In this document: positions 46,251 to 56,704 of the stretch, piece by piece | Layout of the letters: each line of letters opens with the position of its first letter | How positions within the stretch are numbered: the stretch's first letter is position 1 | NCBI RefSeq assembly: GCF_036588685.1 | Contig: NC_086374.1 | Coordinates: forward strand, 89,274,059-89,338,058 | Direction of reading: 5' to 3' | Length of the DNA: 64,000 bases | Origin: Mytilus trossulus | Lineage: Eukaryota; Mollusca; Bivalvia; Mytilida; Mytilidae | Notes under the pieces: model-generated | Seen by the model: the letters and a program-made list of their open reading frames with translations, nothing else | The model's database searches: none | What the model was told of the DNA's origin: nothing | Position numbers and translations under genes: made by a program

Positions 46251-47612
46251 CCTAGACGAAATAATTTTGTTTGATATTAGCACTTTCTTATTCTGTTCTC
46301 GATAGTAGCATGGCCATCTTCCAAAGGATCCTGTTTGTGGTATTAATGCAAACCGTCAATTAACACCAAATTTATGAAAAGTAAAAACCTATTCTAATCA
46401 TTTTAGAAATTATTTAAATGTGTATTAAAATTCATATTAAAGATCTGAAACAGTTTTATCCTATTAGAACAATTCAAGAAAATATTTAAATATATTTCAG
46501 CATTTCTGTTATAAATATATAAATTGCAGTCATTCATAAATGAATAAAAAAAATATACACATAAACCCAATCACAGTGTTGCTAAGTTGATGTCGGGTAG
46601 ACAAAAGGGCAATCTTAAAGAGAGACAATTTAACACTTCTGTTCGCTACCGTGATAAATAGCCAGACAAAATCATTGTAACAAACAGAGACAAAACAAAC
46701 AATTAGACAACAAAGTGCGGATAATAAGATACACGCACACATACCGGCATACCACATAAGCTATGTCTACAAAATGTGCAATGAATAGAAATAAACAAAT
46801 GTAGAATATGTCGATGGCTCGCAAATACCCACGCTTGTATATATCCAGGAGTCAACTTCCACAGATGCAGTAACAGATGCAGTAACAGTGTTATTTTATG
46901 TGTTTAATTCTTCAATCTTGAAACCAATAAACCTCTTTCAATATACACGCAGGCACTGATAAACTTGGTATGTTGTACACAATGTAGATATAAAGACATG
47001 GTGTTGTATGATACAACTCTCCAGAGATGAAATTACATAGAAATTAACAATAACAGGTCAACGCTCGGCCTTCTGCAATGAGCAAATCTGACCCATACCA
47101 CTAATCGCAGAAAACACGGGTCGTGTGTTTTGGAATAAGATGGTATAGTTATGGGCACATATACAAACAAAAATCATTATTCAAGTTTAATATTGAGTAT
47201 TAATTTTCAGCAGTGTATACTATATGCATATGTAATTATATACAAGTCTAAATTGAAAACAACGTTCAAACCTATGATTGCGTTAAATAAAACCAGCAAT
47301 TGTTATACTTGTGCATGTAACAAATTCCGTTGTAGAAGGGTCTAAATACAGCACAAACAACATTTTCCAAAAAGACCAAAAGAGTGAAAAAAAATATTTT
47401 AACAAAACGCATTTGACTAGCAGGTCGAACAACTAATGTTCTTAAACCCTGCTGACTGCCATTGGCGATTGCCAAACAAATTGATCACAAGGTGTAACAA
47501 AATGGATCTCTATATTAACTTAATGCCAAGTAGAAAACAATAAACTTGCGACAAAGATGATAAATCACAACATGAGGTGCTATTTCTTTTTACAGTATTA
47601 TTTAAAAGTATT
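46251..47612. other. no gene recognised downstream of the Ig/Cys-loop gene
   Basis: I searched the minus strand here for the four transmembrane segments of a Cys-loop receptor (proline-cysteine in the first, the pore-lining second) and found none. The hydrophobic open frame at 46530-46757 does not have these patterns. 47205-47480 is the inverted repeat partner of 4745-4955. Confidence 0.5.
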
Positions 47613-47683
47613 CTAATTACAGGTTGGGCTTGCTTTGCGGTTTCTGTTGAAGAATCGACGAAGTCTGATAACAAATGTGTAGG

Positions 47684-47990
47684 TCAGTTCTGGGTACCAA
47701 CTCGGCAGGGATAGCTCATCTCACGTCGTACTGGACACTGACTTACGATTTCATAGTCATCATATTCATAGTAGATTGACATATCGATGGATGGTCTAGT
47801 TAGGACAGATGGGAAGTGAATGTCCAACATGACTTTATTGTAAGACCATGATAGGAACTTGAAGTTGCATTCCCAAACTGAGCCGAACTTTTCTTTACAG
47901 TTTGTGGACCTGATTACTCCCTGTGGACAATACGTCACGTCTCCGTTTTTCATAACTATCGCTTTTGCTCCAAAATCGTGCCTTAATTTC
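47684..47990 (-). CDS. Cys-loop receptor ligand-binding domain, exon with Cys-loop
   Basis: Acceptor 'cattgcag' before 47990; joins the previous exon by a split Gln codon. It encodes LRHDFGAKAIVMKNGDVTYC, PQGVIRSTNCKEKFGSVWEC, NFKFLSWSYNKVMLDI and DDYEIVSQCPVRREMSYPC. The order matches strands 5-9 of nicotinic-type receptors: the loop, the loop-B Trp (SWSY) and the start of loop C. The loop is C-x9-C instead of the usual C-x13-C, and loop C has one Cys rather than the vicinal pair. The open frame then ends (VGTQN, stop). In the next frame the expected last strand follows (YPELTYTFVIRLRRF) to a stop at 47613, so one base is missing or the gene is decaying. No membrane segment follows. Confidence 0.75.
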
Positions 47991-48471
47991 CTGCAATGAA
48001 AAAATGTTTATCAGAATTTAAACCAAACATCTATCTAAACACATACATTTAAGTGTGCAAAATCATTTCGAAGGCTACGAAAAATTAAAAAAAAAGCTTG
48101 AATGTGTATCCACACGGATCGGCCAAATATTTTCCTGAACTTATGTAAAACTTAAAATTTGTTTTATCTTTTCATATGTTACTCTCATTAGTCGAAGAAC
48201 AAACAACGCCATGCAAAATATCAGAAAAAACAAACAAAACAGAAACAGAAATCTTCAAAACACATATTACAAAACTACGAATTGCATGGAACTAAGAAGG
48301 TTCTGACTATTACTCCAAATAGTTATGACGTCTTGAGGCTTCACAGAAAGAAAAAAAATATCCTTTCAATGCGTCAAATATTTTGGACTACTGTTCTACT
48401 TGAACATTTAAGATAAACGGTGATTACCTTCCCAACAATACAGTATCTGGTACTTAAACAACTATACTTAC

Positions 48472-48608
48472 TGTCCTAACATAACAATATCTGGTAACCA
48501 GATCACAGATGAAGGTAAGCTAACTCTTGGTTGTCCCTGGGGCCATGAAAGTCGTGGGTCGTTCCAGGACATGCACTGCATGGCTCCAAAACATAATGTC
48601 TTGGGCTC
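48472..48608 (-). CDS. Cys-loop receptor ligand-binding domain, second exon
   Basis: Acceptor 'aaaaccag' before 48608, donor gtaagtatag from 48471. It encodes GAMQCMSWNDPRLSWPQGQP and VSLPSSVIWLPDIVML, the WxDxRLxW (loop D region) and IWxPD (loop A region) signatures of nicotinic-type ligand-binding domains. Starts in phase 0 and ends in phase 2, matching both neighbours. Confidence 0.85.
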
Positions 48609-49263
48609 CTGGTTTTGAAAGTAAATTAATCGTGTAATAATATACAAAGATAACACTTTTCATAATTATCAGCATTGTATTAATTAATTTAGATCTGAAA
48701 TTTTCAAAACTGAGGTAGGTTTTTTTTAAAACAAAAATATAATGCAAATCGTTTGCTTGTTAGGGACTAAATTAAAAGTGTGTGTGTACTAAGTGTCACT
48801 TTAAAAAAAATTAAAACCCGTAGTGCTAAGGGTAAAAAAACACAGGTTGATAACATTACAAAAATCTTAATCCCTTTATAGTCTTGCTAGATAAGACAAT
48901 ATCGAAAAACAAAGTCGTATGGACTGCAATTGGTATACAATAATCGATAGTGACGAGAAAAAACAACTCAAAAGCATATTCAACTTTGCATGCGGAATTC
49001 TTTCATTTTGCTTTATTATCTTGTTTTTAATTTGCTTTGTTAAATATCATAAAAACGTGTGTAGTGTACTACACACTTCATACAAGTAAAAGGTTTGGCT
49101 AGCTATAGAACCATCTACTTGAAGACGTGTATGTATCAGGTCAGGAACATGACAGTTATTATCTATTCGTTTGATGGGTGTAAGCTTTTGAATTTGCCCT
49201 TCAATAACGGACTTTCCATTTTGAATTTTCATCGGTATTGTTATTATTTTACTTTATACTTAC

Positions 49264-49388
49264 AAATTCGATGGTTTCTTTTGGAATGAGAGAGTGTGTT
49301 ACGTTGTTAACAGGATCGATGGGTCGGACAAGTTTGTTGTAACCATTAAGGATGGACGTAATTATATCGAATTCTGATACAGATCTCT
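49264..49388 (-). CDS. Cys-loop receptor ligand-binding domain, first exon
   Basis: Acceptor 'aatttttag' before 49388, donor gtaagt from 49263. It encodes SEFDIITSILNGYNKLVRPI, the helix-1 and YNKxVRP signature that opens the nicotinic-type domain, then VTHSLIPKETIEF (strand 1). The exon begins with two bases of a split codon, so the upstream exon must end in phase 1, as the Ig exon at 49766-50043 does. A signal peptide would normally precede helix 1 directly; none is encoded here. Confidence 0.85.
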
Positions 49389-49765
49389 CTAAAAATTAAA
49401 AAAACATTGACAAGACAAATTGCTATTTTCATGTTTTCAAACTAACATCATTTCTGAGCTTACAGTTTCCCAATATCACGAGTTCATTTATATGAAATTA
49501 AGGCATTTCCAATGGTTGCAAATCCAATTAAATCAAATCATATTTATTTGAAATCAGTAAAGGCATATAATACAGTAAAATATAAGCTCTTTTGGAGCTT
49601 TTAAAACCAACGTTCTTAAAAGTACAAACATAAAAAATGACATCAGATGCAAGAAAAACAGACATAAATCAATCACCACATATACATCACTAGCTAACTT
49701 ATAATTGCAGAATTAACACCTAATTTGCAAAGCTCAAAACTAATAAGCACTAGTTTGTAACATAC

Positions 49766-50043
49766 CCATTGGAGACAACTGGATGTTGTTTGTTCTAACA
49801 GTAGCGCTACCATCTGTAGCTTCGCATATATAGGTACCATCATCACTCATTACAACACCTGTAATAGTCAATGCCGGACCGGAGACGGTTCCACCGGAGA
49901 ATTTACCATTTATTGTTAAAAGCTGACTGTTTTTGTACCATCTGATCTTAGTAGGGTTTCCAGCAGTCACAATACAGACAAGGCTGACGGTTGCTGTCTC
50001 GCCAGGATTGTAGAATGTGTTTGGGGCCGTCACAGAAAGGGGG
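49766..50043 (-). CDS. Ig-like domain exon spliced to the Cys-loop domain
   Basis: 92 codons: FYNPGETATVSLVCIVTAG, IRWYKNSQLL, then MSDDGTYICEATDGSATV. Cys in strand B, Trp in strand C and DxGxYxC in strand F make a standard Ig fold. Donor G|gtatgt (phase 1) fits the next exon, 377 bases away, without a frame change, giving one protein: Ig domain then Cys-loop ligand-binding domain. The acceptor 'atattgtag' precedes 50043. Alternatively the frame may run through it to an ATG near 50066 (MFLLSIYC), a short signal-peptide-like start. Further upstream exons cannot be excluded. Confidence 0.75.
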
Positions 50044-50635
50044 CTACAATATATAGATAATAAAAACATAGTGTATTCTAAAATGGTACAGAGTCTCAAG
50101 TCTTTGTCTTAGTCTAGAATAATGTCTGTTGTACTAAGCTCTTTGTACCATCATTAAATGAAAATAAACATGTCAAAGTAAAACACATGTTAACTAGCAG
50201 TTGAATGTTTTGAAGAGTTACAATGCTATATTAGTGTATAAATACTGAAATAAATGCAATGTTTTGGCTATATTAATTTCGGACATCCTTTTCGTTGCCA
50301 ATAAAATAGACATTTGCTTGTCTCGAGTCATTAAAGAAATTAAAGTTTAGAAGAGAGCAAACAAGTATTTTCACAAATTCTCTTTTCATCTATTACTGGT
50401 TGTAGTTATAATATAGGAGTAAAAAAAAAAACGAATCCCCCCCCAAAAAAAAACCCCTAACAAAACAGAAGAAAAAGAAACACAACAAAAACACAAAGAC
50501 AAGAGGGATGTGCGTTTGCGATGACACGCTTCTATGAATGTCTTAGCTGGCTTTCTATACGACTATATTTCACTCAACACAAAAAGTAGATATAGTAAGA
50601 AGTGTTATAAAAAAGAAGTTTGAATAAATACAGTT
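50044..50635. repeat. flank of the Ig gene and duplicated vanin B 3' flank
   Basis: From about 50330 it aligns with 21490-21600 and 25300-25380 of unit A and with 42290-42560: 'agagcaaacaagtattttca', 'acacgcttctatgaatgtct', 'tagctggctttc'. Here the vanin 3' flank is continuous, without the DNA transposon or LTR element. Confidence 0.75.
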
Positions 50636-51928
50636 TCAACCTTTTCTTTCATCTCTTTCGTCTATTTCACCTCCATCATCTCTTTCATAGTCTCTTGCAA
50701 GCAGTGAAACAGATAAGACAGGAAGTTCAAAACCATGTTTCGATTCTAAAGTTTCATCTGCGTATGTCCAAAAGTCTCCAGAAGAAAGTTTCCTTTGACC
50801 ATTATCTGCTAAAAGAACTTCAGGAAATATATACCAAGTTTCGAACGTCCCCGTTAATTTTATGCTCGTGAAATTCGTCACTGACTCTTTTACATTTCGA
50901 TCTCCACAGCTAGTTCTATTTGCTGTTTTACATTTTAAAAGTGTGCACACTTTCAGGTAATATGGTTTAACTTTCGACTTGTGAAGACCATCGAATGCAC
51001 CAAACGCAAAATAGTCTGAGTCACTACCTATTCGTTCATAAGACAGAAAGCAGCACACGTTCCCATCACACACACTCACATTTCCCTTTTTGTTCTGTAT
51101 AGGAACAAACACGAATGGATCATATCCAACGTTAGATCGGAACTGGCCAGAACTAACTGAGGGCGTTTCAATTTTAAAATCTGGTCTTTGAAAGTTGGAC
51201 ACGAATAGGTTTGTATTTACGATAGGTAAATCAGCAATTAAAAGCTTTCCTCCGAGGGATTCGCTGTATTGGAAAGCTTTGTAACCTGTTGGTGAATATA
51301 TTCCAATTTCCGTGAAATCTGCCCGTGGGCAGGTTTATATTTGCTGCTAGAAGATAAACCTTGGCGCCGGCCGCGAACGCAGAATGAAACTGAATGCCAG
51401 CAAGTAACGGGAAAAATCCATCCAAGCTGTAGGGAACACAACATTCCCAACACCATCTGTCATCAATACATCGATCGCAGGTGTTTTAAAAAGAATATCA
51501 AAACAGGTAAAGACAGCAAATTTACCAAATGGTGTTTCAAATGTCACCAGTTTTGTTACTGGTGGTACGTCAAAATGTTTCTCCCCATATAATTGTATTT
51601 TATGGTATTTTGCAATCAGATCACCCTTAGGGTTATAAACAACGTTTGTATTGAATTGATAGTGTCCGTCTTTAGGACAGTTCGTGTCTTTTCCAATATC
51701 ACATGGCTGACGATCACCAAAGTTAACCACCAGATACATTGACGTGTCTTTTGCCAGACAACTTAAATGTCTCTGTACATCTGTGTCTTCGTACTTGTCT
51801 GGATGTTGACATGCATTCCAGTTTTCTTCCGGATCAGGAATATACTCAAGATATGATTTTATATCTTCTCGGAAAATATTCATACCAACATAAATTCCGT
51901 ATTCAGAAAATGCCATGATATCCACGTC
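50636..51928 (-). pseudogene. vanin/biotinidase-like B, exon 2, disrupted
   Basis: Acceptor 'taatttcag' before 51928. The catalytic triad is still encoded: Glu in MAFSEYGIY (Pro to Ser next to it), Lys in KYHKIQLYGEK, Cys in FTCFDILF. Then one base is missing near 51409-51418, after FPTAWMD, and the frame runs to a stop at 51347. One base is added near 51303-51311, so the original frame resumes and stays open to 50636. There the Gly codon just before the hydrophobic GPI tail has become TGA. Compared with copy A, the protein would be cut at about residue 262, in the middle of the nitrilase domain. Sequencing error cannot be excluded for the single-base changes. Confidence 0.85.
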
Positions 51929-52076
51929 CTGAAATTACAGATAAAGACTTATAACGTTATGTTATGTTATTATTCATAATATCAATATATACTAGTACAT
52001 ATAATAATGGTTATATACTTGCTTTCATTGGTTTAAATAATTCTTCCCACACTTATTTTAAAATATTTATATGTGA

Positions 52077-52660
52077 TAAAATTGAGAATGGAAATAGAGA
52101 ATGTGTCAAAGAGACAACAACCCGACCAAATAAAAAAACAACAGCAGAAGGTCACTTACATGTCTTCAATGTAGCGAGAAATTCTCGCACCCGGAGGCGT
52201 CCTTCAGCTGGCCCCTAAACAAATATTTACTAGTTCAGTGATAATGAACGCCATACTAATTTCCAAATTGTACACAAGAAACTAAAATTAAAATAATACA
52301 AGACTAACAAAGGCCAGAGGCTCCTGACTTGGTCCAGGCGCAAAAATCTGGCGGGGTTAAACATGTTTGTGAGATCTCAACCCTCCCCATATACCTCTAA
52401 CCAATGTAGAAAAGTAAACGCATAACAATACGCACATTAAAATTCAGTTCAAGAGAAGTCCGAGTCTGATGTCAGAAGATGTAACCAAAGAAAATAAACA
52501 AAATGACAATAATACATAAATAACAACAGACTACAAGCTGTTAACTGACATGCCAGCTCCATACTTCAATTAAACTGACTGAAAGATTATGATTTCATCA
52601 TATGAACATCAGGCACAATCCTTCCCGTTAGGGGTTTAGTATCATACCGTCATACCATAT
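52077..52660 (+). repeat. dispersed 0.6-kb repeat, opposite orientation to the one in intron A
   Basis: 'aaaattgagaatggaaatag', 'gcgtccttcagctggcccct', 'gatgtcagaagatgtaacca'. Reverse complement of 26960-27534. Since the surrounding intron blocks are in the same orientation, the two are separate insertions. Confidence 0.75.
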
Positions 52661-55081
52661 ATGAGAAGAACATAACCCGTGTCATGCCAACAACTGTTTT
52701 CAGAATAAATGTGTTTAGTTCCGACGCAAAGACCTTATCTGTGACTCAATATTAACGCCAAAATATGCAATCTTTAATGACTTGACAACAGTATCGTAAT
52801 TATATCCCTTCTTAATTAGTCTATTCAAAGGTTTTGTAAGTTTCTGAGGTGAATACTGACACCTTTGAGCACTTATATTGTTTAATTGTATTTGAGTTTT
52901 ATAAAATACAAGCATATTTAAAATCATAAACCCCGTTTAGATCAAAAACAAGATGAGTTATCCCCCACCCCCGATATATCGCAGTACAAACATTCTTCAA
53001 TAGAGCTCAAAATTATTTTTTTAGAGAAGTTTTACCACTAAATTAGCCCTAGCACAATTTTTTTTTTATCTACTCGTTATTTATTTTGATCATTATTCTC
53101 AATTCTTTATATTTTAACATCCCACTTTTCTCTTATATTAGGCCTTTTATAAATCTGTAATGTTAAACTTTGTATATTCTGCACTATATGCCCATTATTC
53201 TCTAATATGTAAACCCCATCCAGACCCTCATGTAAGCGTCTAATGAGACAAACACATTTAAACGACAAAAAATCTTTTTTGTCGACAGTGCAAATACAAT
53301 GTGCATGTTTAATAGTGGTTTCTTTGTACATACACTAAACAATTGAACATGTTATGCTTTATATGCTGGGAGAATTCTCCCCCAAACAGTTTCTGCAGTA
53401 CAAATTAATGTAAATACATGTATCTTCTTTGGATAACACAGTTACACATTTGACTGTCCCTTTGGTATATTTCGTCCTTCTTTTAAATCAGAAAGAAAAT
53501 ACGTTATTTAGTGAGGAAATTTTAGTGAAGCAAAAAGAAAAATCTATCAGAAATGTGAAGAAATGGCAATCGGAGGGATATAAAAGAAACTGAAATTTTG
53601 CGCAAATCTTTCTTAAATTCTTCTCCCTGTACCAAGTCAGGAATATAGGACAGTGACATATTTCAAAAAGACGCTTAGTTAACTACTTTAATGCACCCAC
53701 CTAACACACGGCTGTATTATATATCGTTCGAGAGCTAATAATCTGTACTTTCTGGTTTTCCCGGTTGTAAACAAATCGTACGGTGCATTTTCTGTTAAAT
53801 CAATGCCAAAAGTCATGAAAAAAACACATTCCAATTTTTGCGATTACTAAACAAAAAGCCATTTTCTTAAAGTTCATATGAACTTTATATAAAATAATAC
53901 ATTATTTCCAAATCAAACAAAACATAAGAAGTTACATGAGCAATATTTCCCGAAAATTGAAATTCATCACAAATCCTAAAAAAAAAAGATAAATGTATAT
54001 GTTTTAGGTCAAGGAATATACGTATGTAATTTTAAGATGCAATTATTTACAGAACAGCCTTCTATTAAAGTGTTTGCAGTTGCCCGAAAATCTGCCATCT
54101 GCAAATAGCGATCATTGTGTTAATCTTTGTTAAAGTAGCACATTGCTATATCCGCAAAAACAAGTTAATTAATTTGCTCACGGTGATATATGTATAAACC
54201 AAATCGTTATCATTTACTACAATGATCTACAATTTTTAAAACTTTACTTCTTGATGAGTGACGAAATATATCAAAGGGACACCAAACTTATAATTGAAAA
54301 CGAAATGAAAAAGCCGGGCAAAAAAAAGAAGACACGCAACAGTAAACAAAACACAACATATTAAAACTACAGATTGAGTAACACAAACCCCCAAACATTA
54401 TTTGGCATAAACTCAGGGGCTCCCAAAGGGTAAGCAGATCATCTTCCACAAGTGACAACCGTCTTTTGGCTCATATATTTCCTACCGCAATGCCAAGCCT
54501 TGTTCGGTTAAGGACATTCAAAGATCTAATCAGTCGTCATCTGGCGAAACAGACATTTTATAACTGTCATTCAACTCGTAGTGACGTCCATTTAACTATC
54601 AAAGGGATGTTGTCAACTTTGCATTTGAACTCTGGTTCAATAGGCAGGCTTAACTCAATCAAAAATAGTAAATTAATTGATATTTTATCGTGTGTTTTTC
54701 TATGTTGTGATGTAAGGTATTGTTCGGTGTGAGCCAAGGCTCCGTGTTAAAGGCCGTACGCTTACCTATAATGGTTCACTTTTATAAATTGTTATTTGGA
54801 TGGAGAGTTGACTCATTGGTACTCACACCACATTTTCTTATATCTAATAAAAAAATAATACATCTAAGACTAAAATATCAATCAGTACACATCCAACATC
54901 TAGTAAATTTCGCGTAAAGACTTCATTGATAGCCAGGGAACAAAATTGATAACAAAAACAATATTAATACCAATAAAAACAAAAATTCAATGATCTGATA
55001 TCTGATATCAGTGTTAAATTTCTAGCCTTTTAGAAAACGTTAATTATAACGACCAAAAAAAGTTTACTAGGATCTTATTTC

Positions 55082-55390
55082 CGTGAGATAGCCGTGGTGT
55101 AACTGTTAGCGCATAAGACTTCTTACACAAAGGTACCTGGTGTGGTTACCCTTCTGGGAAGAAAATTTCAGGGACTGAATTTTCGGCTCTCTATTGACAC
55201 CATTTGCGAGTATGGTCTTGTGAAACGATGATAGTCCGTCGGATTGGGACGATAAACGGCTGACCCGTGGTAAGAGAGAGACATATCTCTTGCACGTAAC
55301 AGACTACTTTGTATATTTTAAAAAGGAGCATACCAAGGCTGCTTCAAGGCAGCACTCGCACCCGCAAAGTGGAAAGGGATTAATATAAGC
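55082..55390 (+). repeat. tRNA-headed SINE with a conserved bivalve 3' domain
   Basis: Starts 'gtgagatagccgtggtgtaa' (A-box-like) and contains 'cctggtgtggttacccttct' (B-box-like), 'gaaacgatgatagtccgtcg', 'gctgacccgtggtaagagag' and ends 'ggcagcactcgcacccgcaa' 'agtggaaagggattaatata'. I recognise the 3' domain as shared by many molluscan SINEs; the exact family name is uncertain. It is inserted at a point ('aggatcttatt') still continuous in the copy A intron near 29911. Confidence 0.75.
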
Positions 55391-56348
55391 TGCAAAAACT
55401 TTTCATTTAATTCCTAATAAATAAATATGTTTAAACTAAACAAAATTTCCATTATTTATTTCATGTTAATAACATCTCTGACTATGCGGTATGGGTTTTT
55501 CTAATTGGCGTAGGCCGTACGGTGACCTGTAGTTGTTAGTTTCTATTTCATTTGGTATCTTGTGGATCATGCCACATCTTTTATTTGTATATTGATTGGT
55601 GATTTTAACATCAGCAATATCAATTTCTATTATTGTTGAGAAAGCAATGGAGATTAAAAAAATATATAGCTATAATAAAAAGATTAAAAGTGCGTAGCAG
55701 ATGAAAATCAAATTATCCACCAACCAATAAAATGTGTTACAATATGGATTAAGACGTCTATAAAAACACATAAATTGTAATCTATTGTGTCACAAGGTAC
55801 ACGTTTGCAAAAGAATGCTTTTACAATAGTACTCAAATCGTCCAAAACATTTGGGTGTTTTATCAGTGAAAGAGATTTCCCTTTAAAAGTCCCCATACAT
55901 AAGCAGATCATTGTACCCGACCTGTGTACATTTAGCGCATTCGACATATGCAGCTATCTGTCTTTCCTCGCATATATACAAAATAAATTAAAGTATTAAC
56001 TAAAATTAGGATTCAATCTACCTCAGAATAGTTGACCATACAATGATGTGGCTGCTCTGTTAACGTCATTTTTTAAAACTAATTGTATATCCCCTCCCAC
56101 TGTTCGAATAGGAAAACCCACTTCTGCACAGTCCCCCCACTTCCAGTAAATAAACAAAATAAATGAGATCGACAATTCTATTTTTGTAAAAATTTTCTTT
56201 TGTTGATTTTTTATTAGAAAAAACATTAAAGGCGGCACTCCATTCGATTCAACACTGCAAGTTTGTTTCTGTTACATTCTTAAAAAAAATATTGAGTCAT
56301 ACCTTGATATTTATGATGAAGAAATATTCTGATAAATGTATGACATAC

Positions 56349-56555
56349 CTGTTTGCTTGCTATCGTGGCCTGTGCCTTATAAATGTCAACATTTCTCATC
56401 ATGTTTTGTAATGCAGTGGATCTGTTATCCTGGGATCCCCAATCTTTAGGAATAATAACCGCATGTTCATAAACTGCCGCTTTAAAGGTCGATTTTTGAG
56501 CTTCGACAAGATAAAAAACAAACACGAATAGATATTTGCAAATACACCCCATCAA
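56349..56555 (-). pseudogene. vanin/biotinidase-like B, exon 1 (intact exon of broken gene)
   Basis: 69 codons, same length and donor as copy A: signal peptide MMGCICKYLFVFVFYLVEAQ, then TFKAAVYEHAVIIPKDW and NMMRNVDIYKAQATIASKQ. The exon has no lesion, and its changes against copy A are few and conservative, so loss of the gene is recent or the breaks in exon 2 are assembly errors. Exon 2 is at 50636-51928. Confidence 0.85.
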
Positions 56556-56693
56556 TATGTGTTAAGTAAAAATCAAAATTTCGACACTCAGTCAAACTAA
56601 TGGTACATCAGTTTTTTTAGTGATGAACTTTGACTATATGCTCTGGGAAGTTTCACTCTCATTAGGCCTTTTTCATTGGTCGATCTATGACTT

Positions 56694-56704
56694 CTATATA
56701 TAAC
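56694..56704 (-). promoter_or_regulatory. TATA box of vanin B
   Basis: The minus strand reads CCGTTATATATAGAAGTCAT, the counterpart of 33445-33454, about 140 bases before the start codon. Confidence 0.55.

Larger units (their letters stand above)
51929..56348 (-). other. intron of vanin B (4.4 kb)
   Basis: Same splice sites as copy A (donor gtatgt, acceptor 'taatttcag'). It shares blocks with the copy A intron but carries its own repeats: one at 52077-52660, one at 54720-54845, and a SINE at 55082-55390. No gene inside. Confidence 0.85.

Noticed and set aside
46530-46757. Hydrophobic minus-strand open frame as possible membrane part of the Cys-loop gene
   Set aside because: It lacks the Pro-Cys of the first helix and the pore-lining second helix pattern, and has no usable splice phase.
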